Shown: positions 1 through 4,595, counted from the first letter of the stretch. The stretch is DNA of 5,697 bases from Candidatus Sediminicultor tertius (GCA_003527405.1 DPXH01000131.1:2391-8087); one strand, 5' to 3'. Made by a program: numbers and translations. Notes: generated by a model from the sequence alone, not told the origin.

Positions 1-419
1 ACTATCACTCTTTCTGCTCCGTTAATAACGAAGCCTCCGTTTTCGGTCATAAGCGGTAACTCGCCCATAAAGACGTCTTGCTCTTTAATTTCCCCTGTCT
101 TCTTGCTGATTAAATTTATTTTGACCTCTAAAGGGGCGGAATAAGTTCCGCCTTTCTCCCAACATCCGTAAGCAGAATCTTTACACTCCCCCAGTGAATA
201 ACTGATAAAATCTAAAATTAAATTACCGGTAAAGTCTTGAATGGGAAAAATGTCAATAAAAACTTCCTGTAACCCTTGTTTTTTTCTTTCATTGGGCGGG
301 ACGAACCTTTGTAAAAAATCTTCAAAAGATTTTTTTTGTATATCCAATAAATTGGGAATTGGACATAATTCAGGTATTTTGGAATAGTCTTTTATTTGAT
401 TAAATTTATTATGCACCAC
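1..419 (-). CDS. rpoB: RNA polymerase beta subunit, N-terminal part (cut by window edge)
   Basis: This is the start of the beta subunit, the catalytic half of the core RNA polymerase clamp and active site. About 139 codons are visible and the frame runs off the left edge, so the gene is partial, not broken. The reading shows the RpoB N-terminal hallmarks: IPNLLDIQKKSFEDFL near residues 19-34, then DIFPIQDFTGNL, then GELPLMTENGGFVINGAERV at the edge, which is one of the most conserved RpoB blocks. The start is a GTG: GTG GTG lies at 419-414, ten nucleotides after an AAAGG ribosome site (430-434), and an in-frame TAA at 441-443 rules out a longer start. I take the first GTG; the second (416) is equally possible and changes one residue. 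It follows rplL after a long 427-nt spacer. Identity is certain, the exact start is not. Confidence 0.96.
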   Translation of the reverse strand, partial: MVHNKFNQIKDYSKIPELCPIPNLLDIQKKSFEDFLQRFVPPNERKKQGLQEVFIDIFPIQDFTGNLILDFISYSLGECKDSAYGCWEKGGTYSAPLEVKINLISKKTGEIKEQDVFMGELPLMTENGGFVINGAERVI

Positions 420-474
420 AAAACACCAACCTTTATATATTTATTAAAATCTTAAATTAGTTGTTAGCAGTAGG

Positions 475-495
475 GGGCAGACCTTGTGTCTGCCC
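475..495. repeat. GC-rich hairpin repeat, copy 1
   Basis: Perfect 8-bp inverted repeat: GGGCAGAC (475-482), 5-nt loop CTTGT, GTCTGCCC (488-495), preceded by TAGG. It stands out in an AT-rich spacer. The same architecture (8-bp G/C-rich stem, 5-nt loop, TAGGGG-type edge) recurs at 4928-4948 with a different inner stem sequence. No T-run follows on either strand, so it is not a standard intrinsic terminator. From memory, short hairpins of this style are scattered through many bacterial genomes; function unknown. Confidence 0.75.
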
Positions 496-511
496 ACAGA
501 AAAACAAAAAT

Positions 512-536
512 GGTTATTTAGTTAAAGAATTAATCT
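512..536 (+). repeat. diverged copy of the GTTANYTR octamer element
   Basis: GGTTATTTAGTTA (512-524) matches GGTTACTTAGTTA (3463-3475) at 12 of 13 positions. The following GAATTAATCT (527-536) is identical to 3483-3492. The two blocks are separated by 2 nt here and by 7 nt in the rplK-nusG spacer. The shared order of both blocks argues for common origin rather than chance AT-rich similarity, although low complexity weakens this. Confidence 0.5.
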
Positions 537-539
537 TGG

Positions 540-573
540 GATTGCCGCACTCACTTCGTTCGCTCGCAATTAC
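540..573. repeat. REP-like dispersed repeat with ATTGC/GCAAT ends
   Basis: The segment has inverted ends ATTGC (541-545) and GCAAT (566-570) around a GC-richer core containing ACTTCGTTCGCTCG. From memory it resembles the widespread 'attgcgagcgaa...gcaat' class of intergenic repeats seen in many bacterial genomes. No transposase or other copy lies in this window. Classification rests on memory, not on a search. Confidence 0.55.
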
Positions 574-589
574 AGAAAAATCAGAAAAC

Positions 590-701
590 AGTTTTGAGTT
601 TTGAATTATGATTTTCTTAACGCGATACTCGATACGCAATACGATATACGAAAATGTTTTGAATTATGCTTTTTCGCTTTTCGCTTTGCGTTTTTAGCTT
701 A
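590..701. repeat. 16-unit 7-bp-periodic array (ATACG and T/CGC types)
   Basis: Read in steps of seven from 590, the sequence splits into related units without a break in phase to 701. It begins with two AGTTTTG units. In the middle is an ATACG series (units such as ATACTCG, ATACGCA, ATACGAT, 625-652). It ends with a T/CGC series (TGCTTTT, TCGCTTT twice, GCGTTTT, 667-694). Different unit types share one phase. No coding potential is apparent. The AGTTTTGAGTTTT opening (590-602) recurs exactly on the other strand at 4886-4898, also just before ATACG units. Confidence 0.8.
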
Positions 702-790
702 TTGATTTATTCTACTCGCTAAACAATATACACTCTGCGCTATATATTTCCGTAAACTACAATTCTATCATTTAATAATTAAAAATGCAA

Positions 791-826
791 GAAGATACTC
801 TTTAAAAAATTTTAAAGAGTATCTTC
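791..826 (-). terminator. 17-bp perfect palindrome after rplL, possible terminator or attenuator
   Basis: Arms 791-807 and 810-826 are perfect reverse complements (17 bp, central AA), starting 20 nt past the rplL stop. On the minus strand the hairpin is followed by TTGCATTTTTAATT, a broken T-run; on the plus strand no T-run follows. The stem is AT-rich except for its outer GAAGATACTC part. It could be a partial terminator that lowers rpoB relative to L12, or an RNA-processing site as in the rplL-rpoB gap of E. coli. The structure is certain, the role is inferred. Confidence 0.6.
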
Positions 827-846
827 GTATTAATAAAAACTATCTT

Positions 847-1320
847 TTATTTTATTTCTACAACTGCTCCAACCGCTTCTAATTTTTCTTTTATTCCTTC
901 GGCCTCTTTCTTGTCTACATGCTCTTTTACTGTTTTCGGTGCACCATCTACTAAATCTTTAGATTCTTTTAAACCTAAAGCAGTGATAGTTCTTATTTCT
1001 TTTATTACTTTAATCTTATTTGGCCCTACTTCTTTTAACACTACTTCAAAATCGGTCTTTTCTTCTTCTTTAGCTTCATCTGGTGCAGCTGCACCACCAG
1101 CATTAGCAGGCATGGCAACCGGCATAGCAGCAGTTACTCCGAATTTTTCCTCTAAAGCTTTAACTAAATCGGCTAATTCTAATACGCTCATCTTCTCTAT
1201 CTTTTCTAATATTTCCAATGATGCACTCGTTTCAGGTTTAGATTGTTTTTTGTCAGTAACTTCTTTAGCTTTTTTAGTTGCTACTTCTTTTTTTTCAGAA
1301 ACTTCTTTTTTCTCTACCAT
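847..1320 (-). CDS. rplL: 50S ribosomal protein L7/L12, with Lys/Glu-rich N-terminal extension
   Basis: L7/L12 is the multi-copy stalk protein that binds the L10 C-terminal helix and recruits translation GTPases. The frame gives 157 residues against the usual 120-130. Residues about 34-62 form the dimerisation and L10-binding domain (MSVLELADLVKALEEKFGV), 63-86 are an Ala/Gly/Pro-rich hinge, and 88-157 are the C-terminal factor-binding domain (FEVVLKEVGPNKIKVIKEIR, then GLKESKDLVDGAPKTVKE). The first 30 residues are an added charged segment with a repeated KKEV pattern. The ATG at 1320 is chosen because AGGAGG (1329-1334) lies 8 nt before it. A GTG at 1329 overlaps that site and cannot be the start. 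It lies 113 nt after rplJ and is presumably co-transcribed with it. Confidence 0.97.
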   Translation of the reverse strand: MVEKKEVSEKKEVATKKAKEVTDKKQSKPETSASLEILEKIEKMSVLELADLVKALEEKFGVTAAMPVAMPANAGGAAAPDEAKEEEKTDFEVVLKEVGPNKIKVIKEIRTITALGLKESKDLVDGAPKTVKEHVDKKEAEGIKEKLEAVGAVVEIK

Positions 1321-1338
1321 TTGTTTCACCTCCTCTCA

Positions 1339-1367
1339 ATTTCGTATATCGTATTTCGTATCTCAAA
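1339..1367 (-). repeat. short ATACG heptad block between rplJ and rplL
   Basis: On the minus strand three consecutive 7-bp units, AGATACG, AAATACG and ATATACG, run from 1363 to 1343. They are preceded by TTTTTTG and followed by AAATTGA. The block ends a few nucleotides before the rplL ribosome binding site (AGGAGG at 1329-1334). It belongs to the same family as the arrays at 590-701, 3586-3683, 4843-4898 and 4974-5001. Confidence 0.75.
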
Positions 1368-1433
1368 AAATGCTTTTATTCTACCCTATCTATCCTTCAT
1401 GCAATATCGCATATTATATTTTTAGCGTAAAAT

Positions 1434-1970
1434 CTATGATTCTTTAGCTTCTTTTTGCTTTCTTACTGCTTCCAAAGTATAAATCAATCCTTTTAATGGC
1501 CCTTGCAAGACAAATACCAAAGAATAAAGCGGAGATTTTACTCCGTTAATCATTTGGGCAATAAGGACATCTTTTGAAGGCAGAGAAGCTATTTCCATAA
1601 TTTTCTCCGAGTTAAAAACTCTTCCGTCTATCAAACCGGATTTAACCTTTAAATCAATTTTATTTTTTTTAAAATACTCTTTTAGTAATCTAGCCGGGGC
1701 TACTCCATCTTCGCCAGAAAAAGCTATTGCAGTACAACCGATTAGATCTTTGGTCAGGTCTTCTACATTTAGCTCTTCGCTGGCTTTTTCCATTAAAGTA
1801 TTTTTGACTATTTTAAGCTCTACCTTCTTCTCTCTTAATTCGTTTCTAAGGCTGCTGATCTGAGATACATTCATTCCTTGATAATCGGTTAAAACTACTC
1901 CTTTGGATTCTTTCAATTTTGCTATCAAATCCTGAAGTATCTCTTTTTTAGAATCTTTACTTAAAGCCAA
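1434..1970 (-). CDS. rplJ: 50S ribosomal protein L10
   Basis: L10 is the base of the ribosomal stalk: its N-terminal domain binds 23S rRNA together with L11, and its C-terminal helix carries the L12 dimers. The 178 residues fit the family (about 165-180). Visible marks are KGVVLTDYQGMNVSQISSLR (23-42), the KIVKNTLMEKA stretch (53-63) and SGEDGVAPARLLKEYFK (85-101). The long C-terminal helix (about 158-178) ends in a charged tail. The start is TTG at 1970, with AGGAGG (1978-1983) 7 nt upstream. It has its own promoter and attenuating leader (2013-2186), so it begins a separately controlled rplJ-rplL unit. In bacteria, L10-L12 complexes bind such leaders to regulate themselves. Confidence 0.97.
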   Translation of the reverse strand: MALSKDSKKEILQDLIAKLKESKGVVLTDYQGMNVSQISSLRNELREKKVELKIVKNTLMEKASEELNVEDLTKDLIGCTAIAFSGEDGVAPARLLKEYFKKNKIDLKVKSGLIDGRVFNSEKIMEIASLPSKDVLIAQMINGVKSPLYSLVFVLQGPLKGLIYTLEAVRKQKEAKES

Positions 1971-2012
1971 AATATATCCTCCTTTCTAACTCTATTAGAT
2001 ATTTTACGTAAT

Positions 2013-2049
2013 AAAAAAACCTTCCCTTAGATCAATCTACAAGGAAGGT
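2013..2049 (-). terminator. intrinsic terminator in the rplJ leader (attenuator)
   Basis: On the minus strand ACCTTCCTT, then a bulged G, then TAGA pairs across a TTGA loop with TCTA and AGGGAAGGT. This gives 13 bp including one G-T pair, and the stem is followed directly by a run of seven Ts (2019-2013). It lies 42 nt before the rplJ start and downstream of the rplJ promoter, so it acts on the leader transcript itself. Both arms can also pair with upstream leader segments (see the L10 leader entry), the pattern expected for attenuation. Confidence 0.9.
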
Positions 2050-2150
2050 GAAACCAGTAAGTTTATTCACTTTGTTCTCACCTCGGCAGGAAGATAATTT
2101 AATATCAATTAAGTTGCTTTTCACAACTCCTGCTGTCTAAGGTATATCTT
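2025..2150 (-). promoter_or_regulatory. L10 leader (ribosomal protein autoregulatory RNA element)
   Basis: The minus-strand leader shows the core of the known L10 leader class: AGACAGCAGG, then CCTGCCGAGGTG, then CACCTT. Visible helices are CCTTAGA (2136-2142) with TCTAAGG (2025-2031); GCAGG (2129-2133) with CCTGC (2086-2090); AGTTG with CAACT (2128-2124 / 2116-2112); AGGTGA (2078-2083) with TCACCT (2046-2051); and AGTGA with TTACT (2071-2067 / 2060-2056). The first and fourth helices use the right and left arms of the terminator at 2013-2049, so leader fold and terminator exclude each other. Known family role: binding of L10-L12 to the leader adjusts rplJ-rplL expression. Which fold L10 favours here is inference. 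Confidence 0.9.
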
Positions 2151-2157
2151 AATTACA

Positions 2158-2186
2158 AGTATATTTTATTTTTTTGTTTTTATCAA
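2158..2186 (-). promoter_or_regulatory. promoter for rplJ-rplL
   Basis: On the minus strand, TTGATA (2181-2186), a 17-nt A-rich spacer (2164-2180) and TATACT (2158-2163) match the sigma70-type consensus at 5 of 6 and 5 of 6 positions. The expected transcript start, around 2149-2151, falls a few nucleotides before the first base-paired segment of the L10 leader, which supports the call independently. It lies in the 254-nt gap between the rplA stop and the rplJ start. Confidence 0.85.
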
Positions 2187-2224
2187 TTATATTTTTTCTT
2201 CTAAGTACCCCACTAAAGTTTACA

Positions 2225-2944
2225 CTAACTTTTCTGTTTTTCTATCCAAGCATCTATTTTTTGAGGATCTATATGAACCCCAGGTCCCATAGTTGAAGAA
2301 ATAGCGATACTGCGTATGTATCTTCCTTTGGCGGCTGATGGTTTAGCTTTAATGATAGCACCGACAAAGGTAATAAAATTTTCTAATAACTTTTCTTTAT
2401 CAAAATTTGTTTTTCCTAAGGGCGCATGGATTATGCCAAACTTATCCGCTCGATACTCAACTTTCCCCGCTTTCACTGCTTTTACGGTATTTTTTATGTC
2501 AAAAGTAACAGTACCAACTTTAGGGTTAGGCATTAGACCTCGAGGTCCCAATACTTTACCTAATTTTCCTACTATTTTCATCATATCTGGGGTCGCTATA
2601 GTGGCATCAAAATCGGTCCATCCCTTTTGTATCTTTTCAGCTAATTCCTCTGAGCCTACAAAATCAGCCCCGGCTTCCTCTGCCTCTTTTGCTTTCTCTC
2701 CTTCGGCAAAGACAACAACTTTCACTTTCTTGCCTGTACCATGAGGTAAGTCTACCGCCCCCCTTACCTGTTCCTCAGAACGACGGGTATCGATACCTAA
2801 TTTAATCGCAATATCAATAGACTCTTCGAAATTCGCCCAGTGAAGTTTTTTAACTAAATCTAACACTTCTTCCGGATTGTAAAATTTATCTTTTTGGTAA
2901 TCTTTAATAGCCTCTAAATATTTTTTGCCTCTTTTTTTACTCAT
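2225..2944 (-). CDS. rplA: 50S ribosomal protein L1
   Basis: L1 forms the mobile L1 stalk that helps release deacylated tRNA from the E site, and in many bacteria it also represses its own operon. The frame gives 239 residues, close to the usual 225-235. Landmarks are ESIDIAIKLGIDTRRSEEQ (41-59), RGAVDLPHGTGK (61-72), and the family signature IATPDMMKIVGKLGKVLGPR (116-135) followed by GLMPNPKVGTV. A conserved C-terminal stretch KPSAAKGRYI (201-210) and STMGPGVHID follow. The ATG at 2944 is preceded by AAGGAGG (2951-2957) with 6 nt spacing. A longer frame reaching 2995 has no such site and would overlap the rplK-rplA spacer, so I reject it. It sits 53 nt after rplK. Confidence 0.97.
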   Translation of the reverse strand: MSKKRGKKYLEAIKDYQKDKFYNPEEVLDLVKKLHWANFEESIDIAIKLGIDTRRSEEQVRGAVDLPHGTGKKVKVVVFAEGEKAKEAEEAGADFVGSEELAEKIQKGWTDFDATIATPDMMKIVGKLGKVLGPRGLMPNPKVGTVTFDIKNTVKAVKAGKVEYRADKFGIIHAPLGKTNFDKEKLLENFITFVGAIIKAKPSAAKGRYIRSIAISSTMGPGVHIDPQKIDAWIEKQKS

Positions 2945-2956
2945 CTTTTTCCTCCT

Positions 2957-2986
2957 TGTGGTATTATTGGATTTTATCCTTCCACA
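2957..2986 (-). other. nested inverted repeats in the rplK-rplA spacer
   Basis: Outer arms TGTGG and CCACA (2982-2986 and 2957-2961) enclose an inner GGAT-AAA-ATCC hairpin (2969-2979). The outer 3' arm touches the rplA ribosome site AAGGAGG (2951-2957). The stems are short (5 bp and 4 bp), so this may be chance. If real, it could affect rplA translation. It does not clearly match a known L1 binding site. Confidence 0.3.
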
Positions 2987-2997
2987 TAAGTTCACAA

Positions 2998-3429
2998 TTA
3001 ATTATTATTTGTTATCTCTATTCCCATGCTTCTGGCAGTACCTTCAACTATTTTCATGGCACTTTCTAAATCATTAGCATTTAAATCAGGCATTTTACGT
3101 TTAGCAATCTCTTCAATTTTTTCCCGAGATAACTTTGCAACTTTTTCTTTATTTGGTACTCCTGATCCCTTTTCTATTCCTGCTGCCTCTTTAAGTAAAA
3201 AAGCAACTGGTGGCTTTTTGCAGATAAAAGTAAAAGATCTATCCTTGTATACATTTATAATTACAGGTATTACAGTTCCAACATCCTGCCTTGTTTTTTC
3301 GTTAAAAGCCTTACAAAATTCCATAATGTTTAAACCGTGCTGACCTAAAGCTGGGCCTACCGGTGGTGCGGGATTAGCATTACCAGCTGGTATTTGTAAT
3401 TTTATTACGGAAACTACTTTCTTTGCCAT
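2998..3429 (-). CDS. rplK: 50S ribosomal protein L11
   Basis: L11 binds the GTPase-associated region of 23S rRNA next to L10, and is needed for factor function and for stringent-response signalling by RelA. The 143 residues match the family length (about 141). The N-terminal domain (1-70) carries the Pro-rich IPAGNANPAPPVGPALGQHG (13-32) and NIMEFCKAFNEKT. The C-terminal rRNA-binding domain begins at the KPP linker (72-74) and ends with KMPDLNANDLESAMKIVEGT (112-131) and RSMGIEI. The start is ATG at 3429, with AGGAGG (3436-3441) 6 nt upstream. The 255-nt spacer to nusG is unusually long for this pair and is filled with repeats. No clear promoter is seen in it, so rplK is probably transcribed from the rpmG promoter. 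Confidence 0.98.
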   Translation of the reverse strand: MAKKVVSVIKLQIPAGNANPAPPVGPALGQHGLNIMEFCKAFNEKTRQDVGTVIPVIINVYKDRSFTFICKKPPVAFLLKEAAGIEKGSGVPNKEKVAKLSREKIEEIAKRKMPDLNANDLESAMKIVEGTARSMGIEITNNN

Positions 3430-3447
3430 TAAATTCCTCCTCAATTA

Positions 3448-3522
3448 GTTATCTGGTTAGTTGGTTACTTAGTTAGCTAGTTGAATTAATCTCAACCTAA
3501 TTAATCAATTAACTAAGTAATC
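3448..3522. repeat. 8-bp-periodic GTTANYTR array with inverted second half
   Basis: From 3448 the plus strand reads in octamers: GTTATCTG, GTTAGTTG, GTTACTTA, GTTAGCTA and GTTGAATT (to 3487). The right half (about 3495-3522) is a degenerate inverted version. GGTTACTTAGTTA (3463-3475) pairs with TAACTAAGTAATC (3510-3522) through 13 positions with one G-T pair, so the region can fold into a long imperfect hairpin. A diverged copy lies at 512-536. No coding sequence is present. Confidence 0.7.
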
Positions 3523-3524
3523 AG

Positions 3525-3613
3525 CACGTGATGTAATATGTAACATGTGGTAAGTACCTGTTTTTATAATTTTAGAAATTTAATCTTATTACTCATTACA
3601 TATTGCTTGTCAC
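3525..3613. repeat. TGTNNNA heptad element, imperfect inverted pair
   Basis: The left arm (3525-3559) reads in heptamers CACGTGA, TGTAATA, TGTAACA, TGTGGTA and AGTACCT. The right arm (3586-3613) reads TTATTAC, TCATTAC, ATATTGC and TTGTCAC, the degenerate reverse complement. GTGATGTAATATGTAA (3528-3543) matches TTACATATT...GTCAC (3597-3613) around a central AT-rich loop. The right arm continues without a phase break into the ATACG array that follows. Confidence 0.65.
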
Positions 3614-3683
3614 TGTATTTTATACGAGATACGATTCACGAGATACGAGATAGTTTTGCATTTTGCGCTTTTCGTTTTTCGCT
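3586..3683. repeat. 14-unit composite heptad array abutting the nusG stop
   Basis: In steps of seven from 3586, three unit types follow one another in one phase. These are the TTATTAC/TCATTAC type (3586-3613); the GATACGA type (3621-3648, including GATACGA twice and TTCACGA); and the T/CGC type (TTGCATT, TTGCGCT, TTTCGTT, TTTCGCT, 3656-3683). The array ends one nucleotide before the nusG stop codon (3685-3687). The order ATACG block then T/CGC block repeats that of 590-701, in the same orientation. Confidence 0.8.
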
Positions 3684-3684
3684 A

Positions 3685-4218
3685 TCAATATTTCTCCACA
3701 TCATTAAAACCTAACTCAACAGATGTCTCTCGACCAAAAATAGATAGAAAAACTTTCATTTTATTTTTTTCATAATCTACTTCTTTAACTTTTCCCGTAT
3801 ACCCGGTAAATGGACCAACGATAATTCTAACATTTTCGCCTACTGTAATATCTAACTTGGGTACTTTCTCGCCTTTTCCCATCTGCTTTAATATATTATC
3901 TATTTCTGTTCCTTTTAAAGGTACCGGTTTAACCCCTGAACCTACAAAGCGAGTGACTCCGGGAGTGTTTCTTACTACTTGCCAGGAATTATTATCTAAT
4001 ATCATTTCTATCACTACATACCCTGGAAATACTTTTTTTTGCACATATTTTCTTTTACCAGATTTTACCTCCAATACTTTTTCAGTAGGTATTAATACTT
4101 GGAAAATCTGGTTCTCCATTCCCATGGATTTAATTCTTTGTTCTAAATTTATTTTTACTTTATTTTCATATCCTGAATAAGTATGAACTACGTACCATTT
4201 TTTTTTATTTGAAGCCAT
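3685..4218 (-). CDS. nusG: transcription antitermination/elongation factor NusG
   Basis: NusG binds the RNA polymerase clamp through its NGN domain and contacts Rho or ribosomal protein S10 through its KOW domain, linking transcription to translation or termination. The 177 residues match the family (about 175-185). The NGN domain covers about 6-115, with KKWYVVHTYSGYENKVKINL (6-25), KKVFPGYVVIEM (61-72) and RNTPGVTRFVG (83-93). The KOW domain follows at about 125-175, with VGENVRIIVGPFTGYTGKVK (126-145). The ATG at 4218 is the first start after an in-frame TAA at about 4228-4230. Its ribosome site is weak, with only GGAAGAGAG too far upstream, unlike the strong sites of the ribosomal genes. 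It ends in TGA, 1 nt from a repeat array, and lies 55 nt after secE. Confidence 0.97.
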   Translation of the reverse strand: MASNKKKWYVVHTYSGYENKVKINLEQRIKSMGMENQIFQVLIPTEKVLEVKSGKRKYVQKKVFPGYVVIEMILDNNSWQVVRNTPGVTRFVGSGVKPVPLKGTEIDNILKQMGKGEKVPKLDITVGENVRIIVGPFTGYTGKVKEVDYEKNKMKVFLSIFGRETSVELGFNDVEKY

Positions 4219-4273
4219 TGTAACTAATTATCTCTCTTCCTTTTTCCATAAAATAGCAAATATCTACTATGTA

Positions 4274-4474
4274 TTATTTCATAAACAAAGTTAGTGCTTT
4301 AGTAAAAAATATATCGACTAACCCAATAAAAATGGAGGCAATTATTATGGTAGTAATAACTACAATTGTGCTATTTTTAAGATCTTTTTTGGTGGGCCAG
4401 ATAACTTTTTTTAATTCAGCCATAGCTTCTTTTATAAAATTATTTATTTTATTAAAAGTATTTTTTAGTTTCAT
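4274..4474 (-). CDS. secE: preprotein translocase subunit SecE
   Basis: SecE is the essential clamp subunit of the SecYEG channel in the inner membrane. The 66-residue product is the short, single-membrane-span form typical of most bacteria other than enterics. It has an amphipathic cytoplasmic helix (about 8-22), the conserved hinge ELKKVIWPTKKDL (20-32), which includes the typical W-P pair, and one hydrophobic span (about 36-58, STIVVITTIIIASIFIGLV). The ATG at 4474 follows GGGAG (4479-4483) with a short 4-nt spacing. It sits between tRNA-Trp (45 nt upstream) and nusG, the usual bacterial arrangement. A plus-strand frame over the same bases is only its antisense. Confidence 0.96.
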   Translation of the reverse strand: MKLKNTFNKINNFIKEAMAELKKVIWPTKKDLKNSTIVVITTIIIASIFIGLVDIFFTKALTLFMK

Positions 4475-4519
4475 TTTACTCCCAATTTAATTTTCATTTC
4501 TCTTTATTAGATAAAAAAA

Positions 4520-4595
4520 TGGCAGGCCCGGCAGGATTTGAACCTGCAACCCCCGGATTTGGAGTCCAGTGCTCTGCCGTTGGAGCTACGGACCT
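4520..4595 (-). tRNA. tRNA-Trp (anticodon CCA)
   Basis: A full cloverleaf can be drawn on the minus strand. The acceptor AGGTCCG pairs with CGGGCCT (one T-G pair). The D-stem is GCTC/GAGC, the anticodon stem CTGGA/TCCGG with loop CTCCAAA, and the T-stem GCAGG/CCTGC with loop TTCAAAT. The discriminator is G73, as expected for bacterial tRNA-Trp, and the 3' CCA is encoded (4520-4522). Anticodon CCA reads UGG only, in agreement with TGA being used as a stop in nusG. It lies 33 nt after rpmG and 45 nt before secE, presumably cut from their shared transcript. Confidence 0.98.

Larger units (their letters stand above)
420..846. other. rplL-rpoB spacer, 427 nt, no gene
   Basis: No credible coding region is present on either strand. 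From high to low coordinate (the direction of transcription) it holds a 17-bp perfect palindrome (791-826), a long 7-bp-periodic array (590-701), a REP-like inverted repeat (540-573), a diverged copy of the octamer element (512-536), and a GC-rich hairpin (475-495). I found no convincing promoter for rpoB here, so rpoB is probably read through from rplL past the palindrome. That is an inference from absence. Confidence 0.8.

Noticed and set aside
590..701. CRISPR array
   Set aside because: The periodicity is 7 bp with no 25-40 bp repeats, no spacers of constant length and no cas genes.
1321..1329. Longer rplL start (GTG at 1329)
   Set aside because: The GTG overlaps the last base of AGGAGG, so the ribosome could not use it; the ATG at 1320 has 8-nt spacing.
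1399..1412. Near-palindrome ATGCAATATCGCAT as an operator, and TATAAT nearby as an rplL promoter
   Set aside because: The palindrome has mismatches and lies in repeat-like AT-rich sequence, and no -35 box is found 16-18 nt upstream of the TATAAT.
911..1447. 178-residue plus-strand open frame over rplL
   Set aside because: It is the antisense shadow of rplL and the rplJ-rplL gap. It has a Ser/Phe-rich composition typical of a reversed Lys/Glu-rich gene and no ribosome site.
2316..2744. plus-strand frames over rplA, rplK, nusG and tuf
   Set aside because: All lie inside clearly identified minus-strand genes and match no protein family that I recognise.
2945..2995. Longer rplA frame adding 17 residues
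   Set aside because: There is no ribosome site at its start, while AAGGAGG sits 6 nt before the ATG at 2944, which matches the family start.
3430..3684. Separate promoter for rplK
   Set aside because: AT-rich -10-like hexamers occur, but none has a matching -35 at proper spacing on the minus strand.
4269..4490. 73-residue hydrophobic plus-strand frame opposite secE
   Set aside because: Antisense of secE, whose identity is certain; its apparent membrane segments come from the reversed AT-rich code.
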